Shown one piece after another: positions 8,601 through 16,555 of a stretch of 64,000 nucleotides of DNA. How positions within the stretch are numbered: the stretch's first letter is position 1; each line of letters opens with the position of its first letter. The translations under genes and the position numbers were made by a program. The stretch is from Rhizobacter terrae (GTDB lineage Bacteria; Pseudomonadota; Gammaproteobacteria; Burkholderiales; Burkholderiaceae_C), in contig NZ_QUSW01000009.1 of the NCBI RefSeq assembly GCF_003852895.1, positions 186,001-250,000 on the forward strand. Reading direction: 5' to 3'. The notes below the pieces were generated by a model. It was not told the DNA's origin. It searched no databases and saw only the letters and a list, made by a program, of their open reading frames with translations.

Positions 8601-9607
8601 GTCAGCGCCGCGTCGTCGCCATCGGAAGTCTTCTGCGCCTGGCGATATGCGGCCCCCATTTGCGCCATCAACTCGACACGGGCGTCGACGGGCCCGTCGA
8701 TCGAGTACGTGGCAGCAAGGCTCTCCAGTCCATTGGGGGTGATGGCCAGTGCACGTGCCGAGCACGTCGTGGTCAGCACGCCGCGTGCACGCATCAATTC
8801 GACCATGCGTTCGACGTAGGAGGCCGCCTGGCACAGCTTGTAGAGCGGCTTGTTCTCGCCGGTCAGGGCGCCCAGGTGGTTCTTGATGTCCTCGGAGAGT
8901 TCGAAACGTTCGCGGTCGACCTCGCTGGCCACTCGGGCAAAGACACTTCGCGAGTCCACGATCCGTCGATGGCGCATCAGTTCATCGAGGTGTGTCCCTT
9001 GTTCGCGAAAGTCGCCCAGAGAGGCCGGCATGTCGAAGGAGTACTCCTGCACGAGCAGGAAGTCTTCAGCACTGCTGGCAGACAACCAGAGCAAGAAATC
9101 GGCGTTGGCGGGATAGCCCTTGAGTGACCACTGCGGATCGATTGCACCGGTGAGACCGAACTCGGTCTGGAAGACCTCACGCAAAGCAAGTTGGGAGGCT
9201 GCTCGATCCTCGGGCACGTTACCTGGCAACATCAGCGGGCACCACAGCGCGCGAACGGTCAATTCCCCGCGGCCACGCAACTTGGTCCGGATGCTGTCGA
9301 GATAGGCGCGCGTGGCCGTGTAGCCGACGCCGTAGGCGGTGAGCGCCATGTGCTCGACGGCGGCCTTGACCACGTCTCGCGCCGCTTCGTCAACCAAATC
9401 CAGCTGGTCCGACAAGCGAGTGGCCACGACCATGAGGCGGGTCTCGCGCCAGCCTTCAAGGCCCGGACGGTCCCTCTGAAGAAGACCTTGCTCCAACAGG
9501 CAGGCCATCACTCCACGTTTGACGAGCAACTCGTAGGCCTGGCCCCACAGCACCGATTGAGCATGGAAACTCAGTGCGTCCGCCGGATCGCCTAAGAGGG
9601 CACTCAT
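5699..9607 (-). CDS. Large SF2-type helicase/ATPase of unknown system
   Basis: The product has 1302 residues. The ATG at 9607 overlaps the stop of the preceding gene (ATGA), indicating translational coupling. Visible helicase elements are: Walker A GNPGIGKTT at residues 459-467; Walker B VVMVDEL; a motif III-like VVSDAS; a motif V-like TSSGARGVSFP; and a motif VI-like QLIYRGRG, in the order expected for an SF2 translocase. The first 450 residues belong to no family I know; there NADFLLWLS and LLVQEYSFD recall a nuclease-type strand pair, but the usual Lys is absent. The C-terminal 300 residues are unassigned. The protein presumably remodels or unwinds nucleic acid in a complex with its neighbour. 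Confidence 0.8.
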   Translation of the reverse strand: MSALLGDPADALSFHAQSVLWGQAYELLVKRGVMACLLEQGLLQRDRPGLEGWRETRLMVVATRLSDQLDLVDEAARDVVKAAVEHMALTAYGVGYTATRAYLDSIRTKLRGRGELTVRALWCPLMLPGNVPEDRAASQLALREVFQTEFGLTGAIDPQWSLKGYPANADFLLWLSASSAEDFLLVQEYSFDMPASLGDFREQGTHLDELMRHRRIVDSRSVFARVASEVDRERFELSEDIKNHLGALTGENKPLYKLCQAASYVERMVELMRARGVLTTTCSARALAITPNGLESLAATYSIDGPVDARVELMAQMGAAYRQAQKTSDGDDAALTERIASLFRSMLNKLPKPLRDGMAGLRAVPKPGEDYLFEFDEELKDFANPVDTFPLADAIDLVEDTPALRSYFGEPPKLAVERSMRDFARGAHALSLRDMHAAAVVAGLNCSTPGKLNVIALEGNPGIGKTTAIRRHLSKKEDGYLFLYVSPRVVINRDVTQNMARTSEGETTGILTITTNAQLIAAAERWHAKQVESGIDTKRHIAGAVVADGVPGLRIPDGAMLVLSPEEEQEIDADHAGSTIRKNTLSEHEDLVKERPLTGVLKGMASTARELLDLNPAVNRLVLTAALQGFRERANQQTTIDALSSLFKNKASTAAGREDRHRFARGMPTIVVMVDELAGDGAGARFVHTVAMWLNKEFILAFEDTPSPFTVTLVVSDASLGNELVLNRYLNAGERAPDKVLVSRSAGRLPFRLAADKVKIGGGMRETLHVMTNSFPASELHMKYRVKLSAVQIEETKLGEKETPRQAIRRVADETVLANAEAEVLKALDAGARQVIYFAQDKVFLSSLKARLTVGSGRGLSEKTVQVLDSSVPGHKRRLLVEPRVRDKVRVFLMTSSGARGVSFPLTDWIIASVPRFNVEASLMEIAQLIYRGRGTYKNEAGEERSGDSVPRHLVMLVDDYIVSEGGIDERQWLRQSLDLMTLLVMLRATVFTRITGDAGLRQNLALVPVGAVGTSELVSLMSQYVGQFVKEAEVFKLRSSNKELIALAERARANVVDIFSRTKLHGVAKRGEDGRSMVKASCLQALCDVAASPMGPLLTAAVGDPSLPDHVFFSGPVIVETWQGFEKQEVFAFEGHETQMNLGIRRLVAQLYEIDRQRDFPPALRIPATNLLRLLMRDQHDAANEFRTLKELRSPNTWVAVPAGHQQFRFSSDVDESQPFRLDDPPLWHEALGRSLNAGSSMMPPLPTYESFPWAAVVGEVSPLKLDLVFDDRYFMASNELNLLNTLLLARDEDASASGSN

Positions 9608-12600
9608 GGCGCTTCCTTGTGCAGCACCTTCGTCACGTGGGCGAGAACGGCCGGCAAGGACAGCAGCACCGTGCCCGCGCGACGCCGGCTCATCACCTGC
9701 ACCTCGCCCGCCGCCGCACGCTTTTGTGGGTCCACCCAGCCGAACGGATCGAGCACCGGCAGCAAGACCGAGCGCGACGCGGGCTTCTCGCTTTCCATGA
9801 AGTGCACCGCACGCAGCACACTGACCAGCGAGCGGCGAATGCCGTCCTGGCCACCCAGGCCGAGCATGTTCTGCTCCGCGAGTTTGGCGGCCTCGATGTC
9901 AGTGATGCGCTGTTCGGCGTCGAAGAAGTAGGTGCAAAAGCCCGATTGCGGCCGATGCTTCTCTTCGCCGACCACCGCGAGCGTGGCGAAGGTGTACACG
10001 GGCAGGATACTGCGCAGCGCGTCCGTTGACAGGGCCTCGTACATCTCCTGGTGGTCCTTGAACGTCATCACCTCAAAACCACTCTCCGCGGTATCGCGCT
10101 TTCGCAGCCGAGTCGCCGGAAAAACGTCCCGTCGCAAGGGGTACAGGCTCATCTCGGGATAGCGCTTGACCGCCTCATCCAAGAATTCGACCGTACCGTG
10201 GGGGGCATGTCGTTCAGCAGCGCGTCCGATGTGGCGATTTCCGAAATGGTGGGACAAGAGCATGACGTGCGCGAAACCGTCCTCGCGAAGTCGCGCGAGT
10301 TCCTCCAGGATCGGCTGCGGGTTCTTGAAGTCCTTTTGGCTGTCGACCACGCGGGTGCGCATGTTCAAGGTGCGCAGGACTGCCCCCTTTTCTCCGCGTT
10401 GCGCCACGTAGGTGCGGCTCATGAACAAGTAGCCGTCCGCGTCGGCATGCGCGGCATGTTCGTCACACGGCCGGGTGACATAGGTGACGAGCGCGACCTT
10501 GTCGAGGCTACCCTCGAACTCGAAACGCAGCGGCTGACCACCGAGCATCGCGTTCAGTGCTCCCTTGCGCTTGTATTGCATGTTGTCGCGATTGCCGACT
10601 GCCTTGGTCGTGACGCCTTGCAGCTTGACAGCGCCTTCGCGAGCCAGCGCCTTCTCCAGCGCCTGGCTGATCGCATACACGGCGGTATTGGGATCGTTGG
10701 CGTCTTCTTCCTTGCCGGCCTGGGCGGGGGTGTGAGCCAGGCGGATCATCGTCAAGGCAGTGTCGGGCAGTTCGGAGCGCACTCGGCGCTGCAGTTCCCA
10801 CAGCGTCACGTACACGAGCAGCGTGACTGCCACACAGGAGGCTGCCCGAAACTGCTCGGACTGCGCCTTTTCCTTTTCGTCCTTCTTGCGACGCATGGTC
10901 AGCATGTCGAGCGGGTAGGCGACATCGATGCCGGCGCCGGCATCGAAGAGCCCGGGCTGCGCCACATCCACGATCGCCCGCTGTTCGTCCTTCAACCAGC
11001 GGTGCGGCACGAAGCGGATGGGCAGGACCGGGTGATCCACGTCGCGCTCCATCGTCATCGAGCGCGCCGGACCGGCAGCGGCCAGAGATCGCTCCTTCAA
11101 CTCTGTCTTGACAACATAGGACGCGATCCCGCCCAGCACGACGGGTTCCTCGGAAACCGTCAGGTGCTTGAACCATTCGACATCGTCGTCGCCGCTTTCC
11201 GCGCGCTTGAGCACGTCGGAGTTGGGCCCGATCGAGTCGAGATTTTCACGGTTGAGGATGTCCCGGTGGACCGTCACCGTAAAGCGGTCGACGCTGCCGT
11301 TGGCGATGGGAACCACCCGGTTGACCTTGCTTTTGAGCAACTCGATCAGTTCGTCGGCCACCGCTTGCATCGTGCGCGAGCGTGACATCAAGGACGAATG
11401 GAGCGCTTTGAGCGTGCGCAAAGGATCGGCCTTGAGTTCAGCGGCCACGCGCCGAGCCTCCTCGAGCACATTCAGCGGGGTGGGGTCTTCGATCGAATCG
11501 GGCACCGCGAGGTGCAGGAACACCAACTCCGCAATGTCCCGACGCACGAACGCGTTTGGGTCCGGCGCCGTGAAGAGGTGATCGTGCAGGCGGTCCATGC
11601 GGGAGTCGAACGCCGATTTCTGAGTCTGCGGGTTGTCGCCGTTCACCCTGAAGCGGTAGGAGACTTCACGAACCGTCGCAAAGCCTCGCGATTGCTCGGC
11701 GCGGGTTTCGAAGAGCTGGCTCGATCCTTGCGCCCACGCCGGCAGACAGGTATAGAACAGCGCCTTGCGCAGGTGCTCGGCGAGGTCGGAAGTGTTGTTG
11801 CCGCCGTAGACCGTGCTCGCGTCCAGCACCACGGCTTCACCGTCGATGCCTGCAATCTGTTCGTGGCACTCGCGCACTCTGGAGACATAGGCCTTGAAGC
11901 CGGCTCGGTTGCTTTGCAGCGCGAGCGCGTCCATAAGCCGCATGGTGACGCGCAAGCGCACACGAGCAAGGGCCTGATCGTCCAAAAAGTCCAGAAAGGC
12001 CCTGATCAGGCTGTCGGGCCGACTGCGCTGGTTCCGAATTTCCGTGAGCGCGCCGTCGATCTCGTCATCCAGGCCTTCCTTGCGCATCACATTCGCAATG
12101 CCCGCCAGCAGCGATTCCAGCCAATCGTTCCCGTCGACAGTTTCAATCGCAGTGAGGACACGGCCAATGTCCTTGCCGCGCTCTTCGGCGCGCCGTTCGG
12201 TTGACGCGAAGACGATGGGCACCATGCTCGCGTGCGCAGCGAGTTCTGGTTTGCGCTCAGTGATGGAGGTGGCAAACGCAGCCATGGCCGCGTCCAGCGA
12301 GGGCAGGGTGAGGTCCTTCAACTCGACATCGGCGAGCGCGCCGTCCAGCACCTCATTGATGGCCTCGTGCAGACGACCGATGCTCTTGGAGGTGACACTC
12401 TCGGTGCCGCTCAGGAGCCGGCCACCCACCCGGGCCGTGGTCGCACGCGGTGGCGCGGACAAGTCCCGCAGGAAGCCTGCGTCCTCACCGGGCGTGAACG
12501 CTTTCTCGAACGCGTGGTCACCGTTGTGGAACAGGCGATGCATGACGCCACGAACGTTGATGTGCACGCGCCGCGCTGCGGTCGACACAAGTGGCAGCGC

Positions 12601-12726
12601 GGCCTGCGCCTCGCCGTTTGGCGGAATCGCCTTGGCAAGCTGGCCAGCCAGTTCGGCCAGATCCAGCGAAGGAGTGACGGTCCGGGCGTCGACGATCGAC
12701 CCGACGCGCGTAGGCAGGGTAGGCAT
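9604..12726 (-). CDS. Unknown 1040-aa partner of the helicase
   Basis: I place the start at ATG 12726 (MPTLPTRVGS), which has AAAGGA upstream; a GTG at 12777 would add 17 residues without a good site. No known domain is clear. The N-terminal half is helical. The C-terminal third has well-defined strands, including KVALVTYVTRP, GYLFMSRTYVAQRG, HVMLLSHHFGNRHIG and MSLYPLRRDVFP, a pattern loosely like an RNase H-fold or PIWI-like alternation of strands and helices; I hold this as a hypothesis only. It is the first gene of the operon, coupled by ATGA to the helicase, and transcribed away from an XRE regulator, so the two large proteins very probably act together. Confidence 0.7.
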   Translation of the reverse strand: MPTLPTRVGSIVDARTVTPSLDLAELAGQLAKAIPPNGEAQAALPLVSTAARRVHINVRGVMHRLFHNGDHAFEKAFTPGEDAGFLRDLSAPPRATTARVGGRLLSGTESVTSKSIGRLHEAINEVLDGALADVELKDLTLPSLDAAMAAFATSITERKPELAAHASMVPIVFASTERRAEERGKDIGRVLTAIETVDGNDWLESLLAGIANVMRKEGLDDEIDGALTEIRNQRSRPDSLIRAFLDFLDDQALARVRLRVTMRLMDALALQSNRAGFKAYVSRVRECHEQIAGIDGEAVVLDASTVYGGNNTSDLAEHLRKALFYTCLPAWAQGSSQLFETRAEQSRGFATVREVSYRFRVNGDNPQTQKSAFDSRMDRLHDHLFTAPDPNAFVRRDIAELVFLHLAVPDSIEDPTPLNVLEEARRVAAELKADPLRTLKALHSSLMSRSRTMQAVADELIELLKSKVNRVVPIANGSVDRFTVTVHRDILNRENLDSIGPNSDVLKRAESGDDDVEWFKHLTVSEEPVVLGGIASYVVKTELKERSLAAAGPARSMTMERDVDHPVLPIRFVPHRWLKDEQRAIVDVAQPGLFDAGAGIDVAYPLDMLTMRRKKDEKEKAQSEQFRAASCVAVTLLVYVTLWELQRRVRSELPDTALTMIRLAHTPAQAGKEEDANDPNTAVYAISQALEKALAREGAVKLQGVTTKAVGNRDNMQYKRKGALNAMLGGQPLRFEFEGSLDKVALVTYVTRPCDEHAAHADADGYLFMSRTYVAQRGEKGAVLRTLNMRTRVVDSQKDFKNPQPILEELARLREDGFAHVMLLSHHFGNRHIGRAAERHAPHGTVEFLDEAVKRYPEMSLYPLRRDVFPATRLRKRDTAESGFEVMTFKDHQEMYEALSTDALRSILPVYTFATLAVVGEEKHRPQSGFCTYFFDAEQRITDIEAAKLAEQNMLGLGGQDGIRRSLVSVLRAVHFMESEKPASRSVLLPVLDPFGWVDPQKRAAAGEVQVMSRRRAGTVLLSLPAVLAHVTKVLHKEAP

Positions 12727-12812
12727 GGTCGGTCCTTTCGATGGCAGGTGGGCCACTTCATCGACCAGGCTGACCAAAGCCCGAGCGATGGATTTCGGCT
12801 ATCGGCGCGCCA

Positions 12813-12841
12813 AGTCTATGAACGTATCGAATGGCGTGCAA
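12813..12841 (-). promoter_or_regulatory. Candidate sigma-70 promoter of the helicase operon
   Basis: On the minus strand TTGCAC (12841-12836) is followed after 17 bases by TAGACT (12818-12813). This is a moderate match to a -35/-10 pair and points towards the ATG at 12726. It lies in the 150-bp gap shared with the divergent XRE gene, where the regulator would be expected to bind. Confidence 0.35.
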
Positions 12842-12877
12842 TGGTGAATAAAGTTATCAACAGATTTGGTGCCTAAA

Positions 12878-13225
12878 ATGGCCTACGATCTGTGGATGAA
12901 CACCGACCAAGAAGTGGAACTGCTGCGCGACTGGCCGGAGCCGCAGGTCTGCCGCTACCTCTGTGCCAAGGTGCGGCGCGCCAGGCAAGAGGCCGGCGAG
13001 ACGCAGGCCGGATTCGCCGCGCGCGCCTGTGTCCCGCTTCGAACCTACAAACGATTCGAGGCGAACGGGCAGGCCACGTTGGCGACGTTCGTGCAGGTGC
13101 TGCGAGCACTCGGTCGAACGCAATATCTCTTTATGCTGTTTCCGTCGGCGCCGACGACCACCGTGAGCGCATCACTCGATGAAAAATTGAAGCGGCTCAG
13201 ACTCCGCTCGATGTCCCCGCGGTGA
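12878..13225 (+). CDS. XRE-family transcriptional regulator, divergent from helicase operon
   Basis: From ATG 12878 the product has 115 residues; ATG 12896 is an alternative and neither has a clear ribosome site. Residues about 20-80 form an XRE-type helix-turn-helix: YLCAKVRRARQEAGETQAGF, ARACVPLRTYKRFEANGQ, then TFVQVLRALG. The C-terminal tail (SLDEKLKRLRLR) resembles that of short HipB-like repressors. It is divergent from the 12726 operon across a 150-bp gap, the usual layout for a repressor controlling a conflict module. No HipA partner is present. Confidence 0.8.
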   Translation: MAYDLWMNTDQEVELLRDWPEPQVCRYLCAKVRRARQEAGETQAGFAARACVPLRTYKRFEANGQATLATFVQVLRALGRTQYLFMLFPSAPTTTVSASLDEKLKRLRLRSMSPR

Positions 13226-13621
13226 TCTAGGGGCGGCTCTACGTGGCCTCGCTTGCATGTGATATGCGCAGGACCAATACTGAAGCGGTGTGGCTAGCCA
13301 AACTTCCAACAATTCCTGTGCGCCGAACAATTAAGAGGATGTTGGAGTATCGGGAGCGGAATGTTGGAAGGTTGCTGTACCTTGGTCTTGTCGAGCACAA
13401 CCTGCCAGTGAGTCGCTTTCGCTGCGCCGTATAGTTAACATAATATAGATTGTCGTGCTTTCACTGTGCAGACGAAAGCCACCTGAAAGCTTCCACCTGC
13501 CATCCGCTGCGACTGCAAGCCGATCGCAAGGCTCGTCTTCTTAGCCTGTGGATGCCGAACACATGTCGTGCACGGCACCCACAGCCCAGGCCGGATCACC
13601 CGGCCACAGAGGAGACAAACC
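13226..13621. other. Intergenic region, right flank of the island
   Basis: About 395 bases without a convincing gene. A 63-codon plus-strand frame (13243-13434) has no ribosome site or family match. The stretch around 13430-13450 (gttaacataatatagattg) is markedly more AT-rich than its surroundings and could be promoter DNA for the porin or a junction between island and chromosome. I see no tRNA or direct repeat that would mark an attachment site. Confidence 0.4.
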
Positions 13622-14788
13622 ATGTCGCGTCAATCGACTCGCATTGCCCTTGCCATCGCCGTTCTCTTCGCTGCCTGCAGCGCCCAGGCGCAGCCCAGCG
13701 GCATCGCCTATGAATCCCCCAACTTCGGCATCCGCCTGTACGGCCTGATCGATGCCACGATCGGCACCATCGACCACGCCAACGCTGCCGGAGACCGCAA
13801 GACCGGCTTCGATGCCACGCCCAGCAGCGCGCCGTGGTTCAGCGGCGCGCGCTGGGGCATCACCGGCCGCCGCACCTTCAGCGACGAAGGCCTGAACATC
13901 ATCTTCAAGCTGGAGAACGAATACCTGCTGAAGGACGGCTCGGCCGATGACCCGGAGGCCGCGTTTGGCCGCGATGCATGGATCGGCGTGCAGAACGACA
14001 CCATCGGCAAGCTCACCTTCGGGCGCCAGAACACGGTGGCGCGCGATTTTGCGCAGAACTACGGCGACCCCTATGGTTCGGCCAACGTCACGCTGGAAGA
14101 AGGCGGCTGGACCAACAGCAACAACTTCAAGCAGCTCATCTTCTACGCAGGCAGCGCCAGCGGCACGCGCTACAACAACGGCGTGGTGTGGAAGAAGGCT
14201 TTCAATGGCGGCCTCACCGCGGGCCTGGGCTACCAGTTCGGCGAACAGGCCGGGTCGCTGTCCAAGGGCAGCACGCAGACGGTGGCGCTGGCCTATGGCA
14301 CCGACACGTTCAACGTGTCGGGTTTCGTGAACCACGCCAACGTGAACAGCCACAACCATGACTCGTACTCGCTCGGCGGCAACGTGAAGTTCGGTATCGT
14401 TCGCTTGAACGGCGGCTACTTCCACTACAAGGCCGACCAGGGCGCGCTGGGTGACCGCAGCGACAAGGCCTACACGCTGTCGGCCAAGTTCGCGCCCCCC
14501 GGCAAGCTCGACTACGAGTTGGGCTACCAGTTGATGAAGGCGAACAACGCGGCTGTCAACGGCGGCGGCAATGTGATCAACGCCTTCGCAGACGGCAGCG
14601 CTGCCACTGCCACGGCCACGGGCAACCGAAGCACCTTCTACGGCTCGGTCTTCTACCACCTCGACACGAGCACCGAGGTGTACGTCGCAGCCGACCACCT
14701 CAAGCTGTCAGGCGGCTATCACCAGGCTTCGACCAACGGCTTTGCCAACCAGACCGAGCTTGGCCTGGGCATCCGCCTGCGCTTCTGA
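13622..14788 (+). CDS. Outer-membrane porin (Gram-negative porin family)
   Basis: The ATG at 13622 follows GAGGAG. The 388-aa product has a signal peptide (ALAIAVLFAACSAQAQ) and then typical beta-proteobacterial porin features: YGLIDATIGTIDH at the first strand, SSAPWFSGARWGITGRR, the FGRDAWIGVQ and LTFGRQNTVARDF blocks, alternating amphipathic strands, and a C-terminal GLGIRLRF ending in Phe, the outer-membrane insertion signal. It would form a trimeric channel for small hydrophilic solutes. It is followed by a hairpin and then by a periplasmic binding protein and two-component genes, which suggests a nutrient-uptake locus. Confidence 0.9.
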   Translation: MSRQSTRIALAIAVLFAACSAQAQPSGIAYESPNFGIRLYGLIDATIGTIDHANAAGDRKTGFDATPSSAPWFSGARWGITGRRTFSDEGLNIIFKLENEYLLKDGSADDPEAAFGRDAWIGVQNDTIGKLTFGRQNTVARDFAQNYGDPYGSANVTLEEGGWTNSNNFKQLIFYAGSASGTRYNNGVVWKKAFNGGLTAGLGYQFGEQAGSLSKGSTQTVALAYGTDTFNVSGFVNHANVNSHNHDSYSLGGNVKFGIVRLNGGYFHYKADQGALGDRSDKAYTLSAKFAPPGKLDYELGYQLMKANNAAVNGGGNVINAFADGSAATATATGNRSTFYGSVFYHLDTSTEVYVAADHLKLSGGYHQASTNGFANQTELGLGIRLRF

Positions 14789-14796
14789 GGTGTATC

Positions 14797-14831
14797 GTCA
14801 CTGCGCCGTGCGCTCTGCGCGGCGCAGTGAC
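14797..14831 (+). terminator. Hairpin after the porin gene
   Basis: A perfect 12-bp inverted repeat (GTCACTGCGCCG / CGGCGCAGTGAC) with an 11-base loop lies between the porin stop and the next start. There is no U-tract, so it is either a weak terminator or an RNA-stabilising/attenuating hairpin that lowers expression of the downstream genes. Confidence 0.5.
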
Positions 14832-14849
14832 TTGGGGACAATCCGACCG

Positions 14850-15854
14850 ATGACTGCCTGGCGTTGGCCTTTCGTCGCCCTGCTTCTCGTGTGCGCCGTC
14901 ACTTGCGCGCAGGCGCAAGGCCGCCCTGGGCGCATCAGCCTCATGGTGGGCGGCATCGAGAAGCAGATCTACCTGCCAGTGATCCTGGCGAGCCGCCTGG
15001 GCTATTTCGAAGCCCAGGGCGTGGACGTGGAGGTGCTCACCGAGCCCTCGGGCGTGAACGCGGAAGACCAGCTTCTCGCCGGTGCTGTCCAGGGCGTGAT
15101 CGGCTTCTACGACCACACCATCGACCTGCAGGCCAAGGGCAAGCTGGTTCGCTCGGTGGTGCAGTTCAGCCGCATCCCCGGCGAGGTGGTGCTGGTGGCT
15201 GCGCGCCACGGCAGTGTCATCCGCACGCCGGCCGACCTGAAGGAACGGCCGGTGGGCGTGACGGGTCTGGGGTCGTCGACCGGCTTCCTCGTCAAGTACC
15301 TGGCCACCACCGGCGGCCTGAAGACGAGCGACGTGCACCCGCTGGCCGTCGGCGCGGGCGACAGCTTCATCGATGCCATGCGCGCCGGCCGCATCCACGC
15401 CGGCATGACCACCGAGCCCACGGCCTCGCGGCTGCTCACGACCGGCGAAGCTCAGGTGCTGGTGGACCTTCGCATCGTCGAAGGCACGCGCCAGGCGCTG
15501 GGCGGTCTGTACCCGGCCGCCTGCCTCTACATGCGCGAGGACTGGATCTCGACGCACCGCAGCCAGGTGCGCGCCTTGGCGGCGGCCCTGGTGCGGGCCC
15601 TGCAATACCTCCAGACCCATGATGCGCAGGAGATCGCGTCGCTGGTACCGGAGAGTTTCTTCGCGGGCAACCGGGCGATGTACGTGGCGGCGCTTGATCG
15701 CGGCAAGGAGATGTTCACCACGGACGGCCGGATGCCGCCCGGCGGCCCGGAGACCGTCCTGCAGGTGATGCGGGTGGCCGACCGGCATGTCGGCCAGCGC
15801 AAGATCGACCTCGGCCGCACCTACACCGAGGACTTCACACGCCCTCCTCCCTAG
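14850..15854 (+). CDS. NMT1/SsuA-like periplasmic substrate-binding protein
   Basis: The 334-aa product has a signal peptide (WPFVALLLVCAVTCAQAQ) and an NMT1/SsuA-type fold: ISLMVGGIEKQIYLPVILA opening, GYFEAQGVDVEV, the GAVQGVIGFYDH segment, and DLKERPVGVTGLGSSTG. Proteins of this family bind sulfonates, nitrate, taurine, thiamine precursors or aromatic acids for ABC import. No permease or ATPase gene is adjacent; instead a response regulator starts 2 bases later, followed by a sensor kinase. It may therefore act as a periplasmic ligand sensor for that kinase, or serve a transporter encoded elsewhere. Confidence 0.8.
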   Translation: MTAWRWPFVALLLVCAVTCAQAQGRPGRISLMVGGIEKQIYLPVILASRLGYFEAQGVDVEVLTEPSGVNAEDQLLAGAVQGVIGFYDHTIDLQAKGKLVRSVVQFSRIPGEVVLVAARHGSVIRTPADLKERPVGVTGLGSSTGFLVKYLATTGGLKTSDVHPLAVGAGDSFIDAMRAGRIHAGMTTEPTASRLLTTGEAQVLVDLRIVEGTRQALGGLYPAACLYMREDWISTHRSQVRALAAALVRALQYLQTHDAQEIASLVPESFFAGNRAMYVAALDRGKEMFTTDGRMPPGGPETVLQVMRVADRHVGQRKIDLGRTYTEDFTRPPP

Positions 15855-15856
15855 CC

Positions 15857-16555
15857 ATGCGCATCCTGCTGATCGAGGACAACCTGCCACTGTCCAGCTG
15901 GCTGTCGCAAGCCCTGCGCCGCGGCGGCTACACCGTGGACTGCGCCAGCGATGGCGAGACCGCCACTCACCTGCTGCTGGGCCAGCAATTCGATGCGGCC
16001 ATCCTCGACATGGGGCTGCCGCGCATGCCAGGCCCCGAGGTGCTGCGCCGCGTGCGCGCCCGCGGCATCAACGTGCCCATCCTCGTGCTCACGGCCGAGG
16101 GCGGGCTGCAGGCGCGCATCGCGGGCCTGGACGCGGGCGCCGACGACTACCTGCCCAAGCCCTTCGACGTGGGCGAGCTGGAGGCGCGGCTGCGCGCCAT
16201 CATCCGCCGCAAGTCGGACCAGAAGAACCCGGAGATCGCCTGCGGCACGCTGAGCTACAACAGCAACACGCGGTTGTTCTGCATCGGCGCGCAAGAGCTG
16301 AAGCTCACGCCGCGCGAGCATGCGGTGCTCGAAATACTCATCCACAACATCGGCAAGACCGTGAGCAAGACGTCGCTGGCGGACGGCGTGTTTTCGCTGG
16401 GAGACGAAAGTGGCCCCACCACCGTGGAGGTCTACATGTCCCGGCTGCGCAAGAAGCTGACTTCCTCCGATGCGCGCATCTTCACGCTGCGCGGCCTGGG
16501 CTACCTCCTGAAGCAGTCCAGCGCGGCTGCGGACCTGAAGGACGACGGCCCATGA
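15857..16555 (+). CDS. OmpR-family response regulator (TctD/QseB-like)
   Basis: The protein has 232 residues. The receiver domain (1-115) carries the acidic pocket E7/D8, phospho-acceptor D51 in AAILDMGLP, and the KPF motif after ADDYLP. The C-terminal winged helix (about 130-220) has the LTPREHAVLEIL, VEVYMSRLRKKL and TLRGLGYLL signatures. It binds DNA when phosphorylated, presumably by the kinase encoded next, whose ATG overlaps its stop. The layout binding protein, regulator, kinase resembles tricarboxylate-type TctC/TctD/TctE loci. Confidence 0.88.
   Translation: MRILLIEDNLPLSSWLSQALRRGGYTVDCASDGETATHLLLGQQFDAAILDMGLPRMPGPEVLRRVRARGINVPILVLTAEGGLQARIAGLDAGADDYLPKPFDVGELEARLRAIIRRKSDQKNPEIACGTLSYNSNTRLFCIGAQELKLTPREHAVLEILIHNIGKTVSKTSLADGVFSLGDESGPTTVEVYMSRLRKKLTSSDARIFTLRGLGYLLKQSSAAADLKDDGP

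Noticed and set aside
7544-9127. 527-codon plus-strand open frame inside the helicase gene
   Set aside because: Antisense to conserved helicase motifs on the minus strand, His/Arg/Gly-rich, no ribosome site or domain; a GC-rich shadow frame.
10051-11385. 444-codon plus-strand open frame opposite the 1040-aa gene
   Set aside because: Composition is that of an antisense shadow (repetitive H/R/Q/V), and the minus-strand gene has a proper start and coupling to the helicase.
5699-12726. Type I or III restriction-modification system
   Set aside because: There is a helicase, but no methyltransferase motif (such as NPPY or DPPF) or specificity subunit in the neighbourhood.
13243-13434. 63-codon ORF after the XRE gene as a HipA-like toxin
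   Set aside because: No HipA kinase motif, no ribosome site, and far too short.
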